Below are positions 27,213 through 35,827 of a DNA stretch of 64,000 nt, in pieces (the first letter of the stretch is position 1; every line of letters begins with the position of its first letter). The stretch is from the NCBI RefSeq assembly GCF_023983475.1, contig NZ_CP092713.1:62001-126000 (forward strand), written 5' to 3'. A model generated the notes under the pieces. That model had not been told where the DNA came from, made no database searches, and worked only from the letters and a program-made list of their open reading frames with translations. Source of the stretch: Aliivibrio fischeri ATCC 7744 = JCM 18803 = DSM 507. Its GTDB lineage: Bacteria > Pseudomonadota > Gammaproteobacteria > Enterobacterales > Vibrionaceae. The position numbers and the translations under genes were made by a program.

Positions 27213-28630
27213 TAATGCCGCTCGCTTAACAGCTAGTGGCTCTTTTTTTATAAGGGTAGCGCGGTGCTTTATAAAGCACTTGTCGCGGAAATGGTTTTCG
27301 CTTTCTTTTCTTTGGCAGGATTAGACGCTTTCCGCTTTCTCGTAGATTTTTCAGCTTCTTGGGCACTGTTCCTGGTGTTCGCCCTGAACACCACAGGAAC
27401 TCATCTTGGATTAGCCTTAACGCATTAATAAAGCTTATTCTTAATGGTTCCATTTTATGAAAATCGGCCATTCTTTTCATTTCTAGACGAACGAGGTTAT
27501 AAGAAATCAAAATCCCCCATAACTCTTGATATATTCCTTCTATTTTCAAGCTTCTAAGCACTGCTTGATTGTTAAGTTGACCTTGTTTTAATTCACCATA
27601 ACCTTGTTCTATTTCCCATCGTTCCCAGTAAATTTCAACAATATCTTTCAATGGATAAGTCACAGGACACTCTAATGAAGTAATAAACCCTTTGATCTCT
27701 CCTTTCGGCTCAGGTATTAAAACTAAACGAGCTTGCCAGCTATCTCCGAGGTGAGGATATTTCTGTTTTGCATCAGGCGAAACTGGCATTTTAATCAGTT
27801 TATCGTAGTCTGAAAACTCTTCTAAAACGTCGTACCTAAATTTACTTTTTATTGGAGTTAACCAATGAGTATTTTTTCCTGCATTACGCCATGATTCAAA
27901 AAGTTCAGCGGACATAAAACCACGGTCAAAAAGAGTTAATGAATTATTTGGAGCGGAGCCAACTAATTGTTGTGCATAAGATATTTCACTATTGGTTATT
28001 GGTCCAAAAGCAGCATCTGAAATAAGGTGGGTGCGTGTAGACATGAGGGTAACAGCAAGAACTGAAGGAAATGTAGCCTTACCTGTCGCGTAGCCTAGCT
28101 TTTGGTTATCCTTAGTTTCAGGGGTTTTAAATTGAGTCCCGTCAACGCTCATGAGTTTAAGTCCACAAACTAAATCAGGCGATTCTTCTGTCTCCCATTT
28201 ACTTGCAGTGGTATGAAATAGGTAACGTAATGGTTCATAACCAATACGCTGTCTAGCTTTTACGATACTACTTGTGGCCAAGGGAGGGAGTTCCCCTTTA
28301 GCATCAGGGAAGGCTAATTCTAATTTATCACAAACATCGCTAATGGAGCGGTTACGCATTAAGCCAATTCCAAGCACTAACCAAACAGCTTGTTCAGCAG
28401 GAAATCTGCGCTTTCTGATAGCGGCGCGACCAGTTTGGTTAACGGCTTCTGAAATCCACTCAATAGGAATATTTTTCCGAAATGAATCCATAGATTCAGG
28501 AAGGTGAAATTCTGCAGTTAATTGTAATTCACGAGAAAACTCAGACATAAAAAATCGGCCTTAAAATAAATTTAAGACCGATTATGAAGGCTGCAAAGGA
28601 TCGTTCAAGTCCCTTAAACGATCGGCATTA
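27213..28630 (-). mobile_element. IS4-family insertion sequence, copy 1 (1418 bp)
   Basis: The ends are TAATGCCGCTCGCTTAA and TTAAACGATCGGCATTA (imperfect inverted repeats). It is flanked by a perfect 12-bp direct repeat, GCTCTTTTGAGT (27201-27212 and 28631-28642), within the 10-13 bp typical of the family. Identical in length and coding content to the copy at 52054-53471. The left end also has an internal palindrome (GATCGTT ... AACGATC). Confidence 0.95.
27226..28548 (-). CDS. IS4-family transposase
   Basis: 440 residues. DDE catalytic motifs: LMSVDGTQFKTPE, SLTLFDRGFMSAELF, and the IS4 signature Y-(2)-R-(3)-E-(6)-K in YWERWEIEQGYGELK. An N-terminal IS4 domain is present. Appears intact. 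The coding frame fills the element, ending 13 bp from one terminus. Confidence 0.95.
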   Translation of the reverse strand: MSEFSRELQLTAEFHLPESMDSFRKNIPIEWISEAVNQTGRAAIRKRRFPAEQAVWLVLGIGLMRNRSISDVCDKLELAFPDAKGELPPLATSSIVKARQRIGYEPLRYLFHTTASKWETEESPDLVCGLKLMSVDGTQFKTPETKDNQKLGYATGKATFPSVLAVTLMSTRTHLISDAAFGPITNSEISYAQQLVGSAPNNSLTLFDRGFMSAELFESWRNAGKNTHWLTPIKSKFRYDVLEEFSDYDKLIKMPVSPDAKQKYPHLGDSWQARLVLIPEPKGEIKGFITSLECPVTYPLKDIVEIYWERWEIEQGYGELKQGQLNNQAVLRSLKIEGIYQELWGILISYNLVRLEMKRMADFHKMEPLRISFINALRLIQDEFLWCSGRTPGTVPKKLKNLRESGKRLILPKKRKRKPFPRQVLYKAPRYPYKKRATSC

Positions 28631-28707
28631 GCTCTTTTGAGTGGGGTTATTTTTTATAAATGATGATAACACTGGTATTATCGTCATTTTTATCAAGAGA
28701 TAACATC

Positions 28708-29559
28708 ATGCGCGGAATGATTTACCTAATTATTGCCACCATTCTGGCTGCTATCGGCTGGGGAGCATCAAAAATGGTTGTGATGACCATACCGGGTGAT
28801 ATTTTTATCGGTGCTCGATTTCTACTGGCTAGTTTTGTGCTCGCTCCATTCTGTTTCAAACAATTTCGCACATTAACTGGCAAACAAATATTAGCATTGA
28901 GTGGCGTAGGCTTAGTGCTGTCTTTTGCTCTGCAAGTTTGGGTATACGCTGTATCCATCACCACATCGCTTGCTGAAGGCGCATTCATCATGAGTTTAGC
29001 GATGATCATCGCACCTGTAATTTCATGGATATTATTTCGCAATAAACCCAATAAAGCCTTTTGGATTGCTCTACCAATATCGGTACTTGGAATGATATTA
29101 CTTACTTTAGGAAATGGCTGGAAATTGGAGGCAAGTCAACTTGGCTTTATGCTTTCTTCATTACTGCTTTCGATGCATTTTGTTCTTAATAAACGCATTA
29201 TTGGCTCAGTAACACCATTGCTATCGATTTGTGTTCAGCTATTTATTGTCGGTATTAGTGGATGCTTATATGCCTCTTTTAATTCTCATCCTCCATTTGA
29301 AATCACTCAACACGCCATCTTTTGGTTTTTGATTTCTACCATTGTTGCCACAGCAATTCGATACCTTGCACAAACACTCGGGCAATTCTCAGTCAACATT
29401 GAAACCGCTTCACTCATCATGATACTAGAGCCAATTTGGACTCTTTTACTTAGTATTAGCATTCTTAATGAAGTCGTCGCACCTCAGAAATTAACTGGAG
29501 GTGCGATCATATTTTTGTCTTTATTTGTTTATATAAAACTATCAAGAAGACTCAAGTAG
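28708..29559 (+). CDS. EamA/DMT-family transporter
   Basis: 283 residues with about ten hydrophobic helices in two EamA halves (first half GMIYLIIATILAAIGWGASK; second half around WFLISTIVATAIRYLAQTLG ... ASLIMILEPIWTLLLS). Drug/metabolite-superfamily exporter, substrate unknown. The ATG at 28708 follows AAGAGA; a longer frame from 28660 is less likely. It lies right after IS4 copy 1, whose insertion separates it from nemA, and it converges with the dehydrogenase gene 3 bp away. Confidence 0.85.
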   Translation: MRGMIYLIIATILAAIGWGASKMVVMTIPGDIFIGARFLLASFVLAPFCFKQFRTLTGKQILALSGVGLVLSFALQVWVYAVSITTSLAEGAFIMSLAMIIAPVISWILFRNKPNKAFWIALPISVLGMILLTLGNGWKLEASQLGFMLSSLLLSMHFVLNKRIIGSVTPLLSICVQLFIVGISGCLYASFNSHPPFEITQHAIFWFLISTIVATAIRYLAQTLGQFSVNIETASLIMILEPIWTLLLSISILNEVVAPQKLTGGAIIFLSLFVYIKLSRRLK

Positions 29560-29562
29560 TTA

Positions 29563-30492
29563 TTATTTCAATTGGTTGTGTATTTTCTGATACACAGCCT
29601 CAGCCAATTGGTGACTGGCAAGGTTACGATCCGCTGTTGCGGTTGATAACTTGCCCTTTTCCACCACTCGAATCCAATCTTTAATCATAGTTTCAAACCC
29701 TTTACTTGTTAGCATTGGTGTCCAATCTTTCAATACTAACTTTTGCTCTGTGTTATCCAGCCATTGTCGTCCTTCAACAAACGATGAAAACTCAAGAGAT
29801 TGATTTTCATAACCAACAGAAACTCGCTCTGTTGTCACTCCAAAATGACGATCCATTGAAGCATGTAATATTGTCTCATCAACTTGCCATTGAATGTCTA
29901 ATCTTGCTAGCTGTCCTCCCTGCATTTGATGAGTAACATACACATCATCAATGGTGGACTGAGCATTTAGATTCACACTATCCAATGGGTGTATGAAATC
30001 ATCAAAGATAAAGGTTCGTAAATCACCCGGTAAAGCATGACGATGTTTTTCCCAACGTAATGAACGCAATTTACCTATCGTTCCGTTCGCAAGCTCTGGT
30101 ACAAATTGGTTATACAATGGAATATGTCGGCGGTTAAATCCAACGTAAAGCGGGGTGTTATATTGTTCTGCAATCGTATACAGCAACTCCGCTTCTTGTG
30201 CGGAATCAGCAAGAGGTTTATCAACAAAGGTTGGGATACCATTTTTCAGAAAAAAAGAAGCGATATCAAAATGAACTTGAGTTGCAGCATGGATCATCAC
30301 GGCATCCACACCCATTTTTAGAAGCTGATGATAATCTTGGCAAGTCCCTTCTATACGATATTTAGACGATAATTGTATGAGCGTGTCAGGGTTTCGTGTA
30401 CAAAAAAGCGGTTGGATACCCGGAAGCTGAGTAATGATGGGCAAATACGCCTTTTGCGCAATGTCACCTAAGCCGATTATTCCTATTTTCAT
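29563..30492 (-). CDS. Gfo/Idh/MocA-family NAD(P)-dependent oxidoreductase
   Basis: 309 residues. The N-terminal Rossmann fold starts MKIGIIGLGDIAQKAYLP, with the family's VDKPLADS (conserved Lys of the EKP-type motif) at about residue 93; the C-terminal half is the mixed sheet substrate domain. It resembles the YceM/MviM-like virulence-factor subgroup. It probably oxidises a sugar or cyclitol, substrate unknown. Ends 3 bp from the convergent DMT gene. Confidence 0.85.
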   Translation of the reverse strand: MKIGIIGLGDIAQKAYLPIITQLPGIQPLFCTRNPDTLIQLSSKYRIEGTCQDYHQLLKMGVDAVMIHAATQVHFDIASFFLKNGIPTFVDKPLADSAQEAELLYTIAEQYNTPLYVGFNRRHIPLYNQFVPELANGTIGKLRSLRWEKHRHALPGDLRTFIFDDFIHPLDSVNLNAQSTIDDVYVTHQMQGGQLARLDIQWQVDETILHASMDRHFGVTTERVSVGYENQSLEFSSFVEGRQWLDNTEQKLVLKDWTPMLTSKGFETMIKDWIRVVEKGKLSTATADRNLASHQLAEAVYQKIHNQLK

Positions 30493-30611
30493 TATTATCC
30501 TTTTAAAGGCGAATATGCCTTAGTGTTATTATAATAATGAGAATGCCAAATCAAATACGTCCTGTCTAAACATTCATACTGGAAAGGTGAATAGAATGGA
30601 TAAATATACGC

Positions 30612-30658
30612 AAAAAGGGATAATTGTACTTACTACAAAGTACGATTATCCCTTTTTA
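30612..30658. terminator. Bidirectional terminator
   Basis: AAAAAGGGATAATTGTACTT pairs with AAGTACGATTATCCCTTTTT (one mismatch) around a short loop. It has runs of A before and T after, so it can stop transcription on both strands; it ends the acetyltransferase unit on the minus strand. Confidence 0.88.
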
Positions 30659-30687
30659 TCGAATGCTAAAGAAGCAATGAGTAACGG

Positions 30688-31224
30688 TTACCAGAGTCGC
30701 AAATTATTAAGAGCAGCAACACACTTTGAACGCCCTGGAATATAAGTTAATGCTTCATCATTTAAAGATTGAGCTAACCAGCTATACAAATAACTCAATG
30801 GAATTGGAGACTTAAATTGCTCTTCGCTTATGACCTCAAAACCAACCCTTTCATAAAACTTTGGCTCACCATAAGTAAATACCAACTCAACACCTTCTTG
30901 TTTCAAAACCTCAAGAGCATGATTAATAAGCGCCTGACCAACCCCTTTTTTTTGATATTCAGCATCAATAACAACAGGGCAAAGCAAAAATGCCGTTGTA
31001 TCTATTTCAAATGTTAAGCGTGTGAAAAAGATACTTCCGACAATTTTGTCGTTATCTTTCGCAACAAAAATAAACATATCATCAGGATCTGTTGTTGCAA
31101 AAAGATCTTTGATTAATGCACCAATCAGTGTGCCTTCATCAACCCCTTCTGATTTTGAAAAAGTGCGAGTAACAAGATCCGTAATTTCTTGAGTTTGTTC
31201 AACATGATATTGAGAGTAATCCAT
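30688..31224 (-). CDS. GNAT-family N-acetyltransferase
   Basis: 178 residues with the acetyl-CoA-binding motif A: CPVVIDAEYQKKGVGQALINHALEVL (Q-x-x-G-x-G/A as QKKGVGQA), followed by YGEPKFYERVGFE typical of the YhbS-like subgroup. Substrate unknown. Monocistronic with a bidirectional terminator downstream. Confidence 0.85.
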   Translation of the reverse strand: MDYSQYHVEQTQEITDLVTRTFSKSEGVDEGTLIGALIKDLFATTDPDDMFIFVAKDNDKIVGSIFFTRLTFEIDTTAFLLCPVVIDAEYQKKGVGQALINHALEVLKQEGVELVFTYGEPKFYERVGFEVISEEQFKSPIPLSYLYSWLAQSLNDEALTYIPGRSKCVAALNNLRLW

Positions 31225-31299
31225 TCCACAACCTTATATGTTTTATCATCTTTCAAAGCATAATCGGTAAATTGATAAACAGGTCAGTAATTTTTGTTC

Positions 31300-32094
31300 T
31301 TAACGAGACCTTAGTATAAAAATCTCATAATCGAACTCATTTTTTCGCTGTTTAAATGCGGTTATTTCATTCTTAAAATCAATTAATACAGGAGAATCTA
31401 TTAACGTATCTTTTAATGTATCTAATCGCTTAATTAAAGGGTGATAATACGCTTCCCATGCTGCATCACTAAGAGAGAAATGCTCAATAACCTCATAACC
31501 CGCTTGTTGTGCATGCTTAATTCGATCTGAAACTGACACCATATCTGGATATTCTTTTTTCCAGAAAGACAAGGCACTCTCACTTGGTTTATCCGTACTC
31601 CAAACTAAATCGCTTACCACAAGAACACCATCTTCACTTAATAATGGTTTCCATGCTTTTAAGGCATTTTTCACTCCCATTATATAAGCGCTACCTTCAG
31701 ACCAAATAAGATCAAAACTCTTTGTATCAAACGGCATTTTAGCCATATCGGCACATACCGTTGTGATCTTCTCTTCTAAACCATTTTGTTGCATTTTTTC
31801 CATTAAATGCTTGAGTGCAAACTCTTCGTTATCAACCGCGGTAATCATTGCATCGGTATGTCGAGCAAAAAGCTCAGTAGCAATACCTTGCCCACAACCA
31901 ATCTCAAGTAGCGTCGTTGGTTTATTAGGTAGTTTCTGTAATGCTTTTAATGTGTCACTTTCAGAACCTGGCCCCCATCTTTCTAACTCTTTAAAAATTA
32001 AATCAAAATCTTGCATGTAGCGTTCATGTTCGTTCATATCTTTAGATAACCATTTCAGTCTCATTGCTTGTTTTTCATCGAAGCCTTGTTTCAT
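31300..32094 (-). CDS. SAM-dependent class I methyltransferase, 264 aa
   Basis: Motif I is LLEIGCGQGIATELFA, motif II AVDNEEFALKHL, motif post I SFDLIWSEGSAYIMG. Small-molecule-type methyltransferase, substrate unknown. The likely native start is ATG at 32092-32094 preceded by AGG; a longer frame (to 32127) reads into the IS3 terminal sequence and would add the non-native MCKHISGRDRL. The IS3 element begins only 5 bp upstream of this ATG, so the native promoter has been displaced or replaced. Confidence 0.82.
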   Translation of the reverse strand: MKQGFDEKQAMRLKWLSKDMNEHERYMQDFDLIFKELERWGPGSESDTLKALQKLPNKPTTLLEIGCGQGIATELFARHTDAMITAVDNEEFALKHLMEKMQQNGLEEKITTVCADMAKMPFDTKSFDLIWSEGSAYIMGVKNALKAWKPLLSEDGVLVVSDLVWSTDKPSESALSFWKKEYPDMVSVSDRIKHAQQAGYEVIEHFSLSDAAWEAYYHPLIKRLDTLKDTLIDSPVLIDFKNEITAFKQRKNEFDYEIFILRSR

Positions 32095-32140
32095 TAACCT
32101 GTCTCGTCCTGAAATGTGTTTACACATTTAGGACTTTTAT

Positions 32141-32539
32141 ATGACAAATCAAGAAAAAACAAAGAATAAGCGAACTCAACGCGATTATTCATTAGGCTTT
32201 AAATTGCAGCTTGTTGCCGCTATAGAAAAAGGCGATATGACCTATAAGCAAGCTCAAAACATTTATGGCATTCAAGGTCGATCTACCGTACTTACTTGGT
32301 TAAGAAAACACGGTAAGATGGACTGGTCTCAATCACCTAAGATTATTATGCCTAAATCCCCGAAAGCGAAAGAATCGCCTGCACAAAAAATTAAACGTTT
32401 AGAGCGAGAGCTTGATGATGAAAGAATGCGTAATTTATTACTTAATGAAGTAGTGAATATCATGGACGCAGAACATGGTGCAGGCCTTAGAAAAAAGTAT
32501 ATTGCCAAGGAGCAAGAAGTCTTCAAAAGCAGAAAATGA
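32141..32539 (+). CDS. IS3-family OrfA (transposase DNA-binding subunit)
   Basis: 132 residues: a helix-turn-helix start (YSLGFKLQLVAAIEKGDMTYKQA in two blocks) and a C-terminal leucine-zipper-like coiled coil (KIKRLERELDDERMRN). Overlaps orfB by 4 bp in the -1 frame (ATGA), allowing programmed frameshifting or coupled initiation. Confidence 0.92.
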   Translation: MTNQEKTKNKRTQRDYSLGFKLQLVAAIEKGDMTYKQAQNIYGIQGRSTVLTWLRKHGKMDWSQSPKIIMPKSPKAKESPAQKIKRLERELDDERMRNLLLNEVVNIMDAEHGAGLRKKYIAKEQEVFKSRK

Positions 32540-33369
32540 TCAGCTTAGAGCGAGCTAGTCAGCTACTTGGCATTACAAGACAATGTATATACCAACAAGA
32601 ACGTAGAGCTCTGAAACGTGCCGTTGAACTTTCACCGGTTAAAAATATGGTGCAAGAAATTCGTCGATATATGCCTCGTATTGGAGGTAAAAAATTATAT
32701 TTTTTACTTAAGCCCAAATTCATCACTCATGGCATAAAGTTAGGCAGAGATAACTTTTTTTCCTATTTAAGAAATGAGTGCTTATTAGTAAAACCTAAAC
32801 GAAGTTATACAAAAACTACCTATAGTAAGCATTGGATGAAAAAACATCCTAATTTACTTAAAGAAGTAACACCTCAAGCATCTGAAGAGGTTTTTGTTAG
32901 TGATATCACTTACGTTCAATCACAAAAAGGTATTCATTATTTATCTTTAGTAACAGATGCTTATAGTCGAAAGATAATGGGATATGAATTAAGTGATGAA
33001 ATGAAAGCTACTGATGTAGTCAAAGCTCTTGATATGGCGATAGATAGCCGTCAATATCAAAGGAGTACGATTCATCATTCAGACCGAGGATTACAGTATT
33101 GTTCAAAGGTTTATCAGGAAAAATTGAATAAAAATGATATTAAGCCATCAATGACGGATGGTTATGATTGCTATCAAAATGCATTAGCAGAGCGAATAAA
33201 TGGGATACTTAAACAAGAGTTTCTTTTGTATGACTGTAAAGATTTAGAGGAGTTAAGGCATTTAGTTGAAGAATCTATTTTTATTTATAATGAAATGCGG
33301 CCACATTTAAGCTTGGGAATGAGTACACCAAATCAAGTACACAAAAAAGCCAAGTGCGTACGCACTTAG
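32536..33369 (+). CDS. IS3-family OrfB (integrase-core transposase)
   Basis: 277 residues with the rve DDE core: VFVSDITYVQ (first D), HHSDRGLQYCS (second D) and NALAERINGILKQEF (E). The N-terminal region is the HTH_21-like domain. Appears intact. Confidence 0.93.
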   Translation: MISLERASQLLGITRQCIYQQERRALKRAVELSPVKNMVQEIRRYMPRIGGKKLYFLLKPKFITHGIKLGRDNFFSYLRNECLLVKPKRSYTKTTYSKHWMKKHPNLLKEVTPQASEEVFVSDITYVQSQKGIHYLSLVTDAYSRKIMGYELSDEMKATDVVKALDMAIDSRQYQRSTIHHSDRGLQYCSKVYQEKLNKNDIKPSMTDGYDCYQNALAERINGILKQEFLLYDCKDLEELRHLVEESIFIYNEMRPHLSLGMSTPNQVHKKAKCVRT

Positions 33370-33420
33370 CTTTCAATTAAAAATCGTCAACGTATTTTAG
33401 GACGAGACAAATAATGGGGG

Positions 33421-34356
33421 TTATTTGACCAAATATTCCTTGGACACTTTATCAATAATTAACTCTCTGAACCAACGATGTGAATGATCAAATTCAAAGT
33501 GTTTATGCCACATTAATACATAACAACCCGGCTCCATTGAGATTGGTGCTGGTAATTTTTTTAATGGTGAACCTTTAAGCATATTGTCTATGTACTTTGA
33601 AGGAGCACACAAAATCAAATCACTGTTCTCACATAACTCCATCGCTGAATGGAAATCCGTTAAATTCACTGCGATATCTCTTTTTAAATGCTGCAAGTTT
33701 AAGATATCGTCCAAAAGCCATTGCTCAATCCCACCAAAAACCACTTGTAAGTGACGGTATTTTAAGAAGGTTTCGAGTCCCCATTCTTCATCAAATAGAG
33801 GATGGTCTTCACGAACTAAACACACTGAGTGGTCTCTCGCTAACTCAATATAATTCAACTCTGAAGGTATATTGTTCACGTGCCATTTTGAACGAGTGTC
33901 CCACTCCCAGCAACTGATCGCTAAATCAATCTCACAACGTAGAAGCTGATCTAAGCTATCACGTCGCCATGTTTTCGCATGAACATTAACTTGTGGCGCT
34001 TGCTTTAACAACGCTGGCATAAAATGAGGGTAAGTCAGAGAATACGCAGGCTCTACCATATGGATATCAAACGTTCGATTACTCTTCTCTGGCTCAAAAT
34101 TATTTGGTCGTGTAAATAACTCAAGCTGTTGCAATACTTGGCGCAGTTCAGGGGCTAATTGCTTCGCTCTTGGTGTTGCTCGTAATCCATAAGGCGTACG
34201 TTCAAACAGTGGGTCATCAAACACTTCACGCAACTTTGCTAATTGCTTACTCACTGCTGACTGACTTAAATGTAGTCTTGATGCTGCTGAGGTAACACTT
34301 TGCTCTTCTAACAGGACCTCAAGCGTATTCAATAAATTATAATCAAACTGCAACAC
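33421..34356 (-). CDS. LysR-family transcriptional regulator
   Basis: 311 residues. N-terminal winged HTH: VTSAASRLHLSQSAVSKQLAKLREVF with FERTPYGLRATPRA; C-terminal periplasmic-binding-like effector domain, closest in feel to the LeuO/NodD type. The target is unknown; the next gene on the same strand (Rossmann-fold protein, 77 bp upstream) is not divergent as classical LysR targets are. The stop codon is 11 bp from the IS3 end, so the native downstream context may have changed. Confidence 0.9.
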   Translation of the reverse strand: MLQFDYNLLNTLEVLLEEQSVTSAASRLHLSQSAVSKQLAKLREVFDDPLFERTPYGLRATPRAKQLAPELRQVLQQLELFTRPNNFEPEKSNRTFDIHMVEPAYSLTYPHFMPALLKQAPQVNVHAKTWRRDSLDQLLRCEIDLAISCWEWDTRSKWHVNNIPSELNYIELARDHSVCLVREDHPLFDEEWGLETFLKYRHLQVVFGGIEQWLLDDILNLQHLKRDIAVNLTDFHSAMELCENSDLILCAPSKYIDNMLKGSPLKKLPAPISMEPGCYVLMWHKHFEFDHSHRWFRELIIDKVSKEYLVK

Positions 34357-34433
34357 AACCCCTCACTCAATAAATACATATTATTATTCTTGATTAGTAT
34401 CATGACTACGTATTTTGCATTGTAAAATTTACG

Positions 34434-35108
34434 TCATGTTTTTCGTTCAAACATCGCTTTTGAAGTATAACGATGAACACCAGATACCTGATGAATACTT
34501 AACGCTAAATCAAGCATACATTGAGCAACTATTTCACCTTCTATCGGCTTATAATTTAATAAAAAGCCTTTCATTATTGGATTAATGGCACTCATGATCC
34601 CTTGCAATAATACTTCATCTTTTCGGGTTTCACTTCGATCACCAGACAATGGTCCAGGTTGCATAAAAGTCACACTAGAGAATCCTAACAGCGATACGCT
34701 GTCTTCCATCTCTCCTTTGCACTTTAAATAATGCGAAAAAGCAGAAGACGATGCGCCAATGCAAGAGACAACATAAATATGCTTAACCCCAACCTCTCGC
34801 ATTGATTGAGCAACAGAAATAACAAGATCCGTATCTATCGCTTTTAATGCAGCTTTACTGCCTGCTTTTTTGATGGTTGTACCTAAAGCAATAAAACCAA
34901 TTTCAGGAGCACTTTCTTCTATCTGCTGCTTATCTATAGATAAATCATCGCTCACCATTTGAACTAGTTTTGAACTCGTTTCATCAAGTGGTCGACGAGA
35001 TAAACTATAAACTCGATCAACGGATTCATTTTTTAATGAGAAATTCAATAAATGGTGGCCTATCAATCCTGTCGAACCTGCGATTATGATCGATGCTGAA
35101 TCAAACAT
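34434..35108 (-). CDS. NAD(P)-binding Rossmann-fold protein (HTATIP2/YwnB-like)
   Basis: 224 residues beginning SIIIAGSTGLIGHHLL (glycine-rich NAD(P) motif G-x-x-G-x-x-G), followed by VYSLSRRPL. VVSCIGASSSAFSHYLKCKGEME holds the S...Y-x3-K SDR-like catalytic arrangement. It looks like a small atypical SDR/NAD-dependent epimerase-like protein; activity unknown. Confidence 0.82.
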   Translation of the reverse strand: MFDSASIIIAGSTGLIGHHLLNFSLKNESVDRVYSLSRRPLDETSSKLVQMVSDDLSIDKQQIEESAPEIGFIALGTTIKKAGSKAALKAIDTDLVISVAQSMREVGVKHIYVVSCIGASSSAFSHYLKCKGEMEDSVSLLGFSSVTFMQPGPLSGDRSETRKDEVLLQGIMSAINPIMKGFLLNYKPIEGEIVAQCMLDLALSIHQVSGVHRYTSKAMFERKT

Positions 35109-35201
35109 AATTTACTCCTGAGTATTTGCACTTATCATTATAATTTTAGCTTAATTACATAAACGGAAACAAAAATTGGTTATTCATTGTTATTGGTTTA
35201 G

Positions 35202-35819
35202 CTAATTACTGATGCTATTTCCATAACGCATGATCAAATCCACCACACTATTTACGCCCAGTTTTTTCATTAGATTAGAACGATGGACCTCAATGGTGCG
35301 TAAAGAAACACACATTGAATCAGCCATTTGTTGATTCTTCATTCCTTGAACAATCAACTTTAGTACTTCTTGCTCTCTGGCTGTTAACGTAAAATAAGCT
35401 CGATGTACATCTTGGCTTTTATAACGTTTTTCTGATGCCGTTAATCCATTCTGAATAGCAGTAAATAGCACTTCACCATCCACTGGTTTTTGAAAAAAAT
35501 CCACAGCTCCAGCCTTTAGTGCATCCACCGCCATGGGTATATCACCATGTCCAGTAAGGAAAATAACACTTAAAGGGCTACTTTGCTGATTCAGTAATTC
35601 ATGTACGTCTTGGCCTCTTAAATCAGGCATTCGACTGTCTAAAATCGCACAACCAGGAGCCGACACATCGACAGAATCTAAAAACGCTCGACCACTATTA
35701 AATTCAGACACAGAAAAGCCGTAGCCTTCAAGCATGAAAACCAATGATTCTCGTACTGAGTGTTCGTCATCAACCACATACACTTTTGGAACACTTAAAT
35801 CGGTATATCCTTTATCCAT
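35202..35819 (-). CDS. FixJ/LuxR-type response regulator (TtrR/ThsR-like)
   Basis: 205 residues. The receiver domain has YVVDDEHSVRE and phospho-acceptor D61 in GCAILDSRMPDLRGQ; K is in FFQKPVDGE. The C-terminal LuxR HTH is LTAREQEVLKLIVQGMKNQQMADSM ... RTIEVHRSNLMKKLG. It is 8 bp downstream of the kinase gene, and the arrangement and lengths match TtrR (tetrathionate) and ThsR (thiosulfate) regulators. Probable targets are the divergent rhodanese operon and its own promoter. Confidence 0.88.
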   Translation of the reverse strand: MDKGYTDLSVPKVYVVDDEHSVRESLVFMLEGYGFSVSEFNSGRAFLDSVDVSAPGCAILDSRMPDLRGQDVHELLNQQSSPLSVIFLTGHGDIPMAVDALKAGAVDFFQKPVDGEVLFTAIQNGLTASEKRYKSQDVHRAYFTLTAREQEVLKLIVQGMKNQQMADSMCVSLRTIEVHRSNLMKKLGVNSVVDLIMRYGNSISN

Positions 35820-35827
35820 TTCCTTTT

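Larger units (their letters stand above)
27193..28657 (+). terminator. nemA terminator, interrupted by IS4-family copy 1
   Basis: Left piece 27193-27212 and right piece 28631-28657. Without the IS and one 12-bp duplicate (GCTCTTTTGAGT) the site reads ATAACCCTGCTC-TTTT-GAGTGGGGTTAT followed by TTTTTT, a 12-bp hairpin with a few G-U pairs. The duplicated 12 bp are exactly the apex: four loop bases and four stem bases on each side. Confidence 0.82.
32100..33409 (+). mobile_element. IS3-family insertion sequence (1310 bp)
   Basis: The terminal inverted repeats TGTCTCGTCC (32100) and GGACGAGACA (33409) flank overlapping orfA and orfB. No 3-4 bp direct repeat is visible (flanks TAACC and AATAA). 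Left neighbour starts 5 bp away and right neighbour's stop codon 11 bp away, so it is tightly wedged between two minus-strand genes. Confidence 0.92.

Noticed and set aside
32095-32127. Longer N-terminus for the methyltransferase
   Set aside because: The extra codons lie in the IS3 terminal repeat, so ATG 32094 is the more likely native start.
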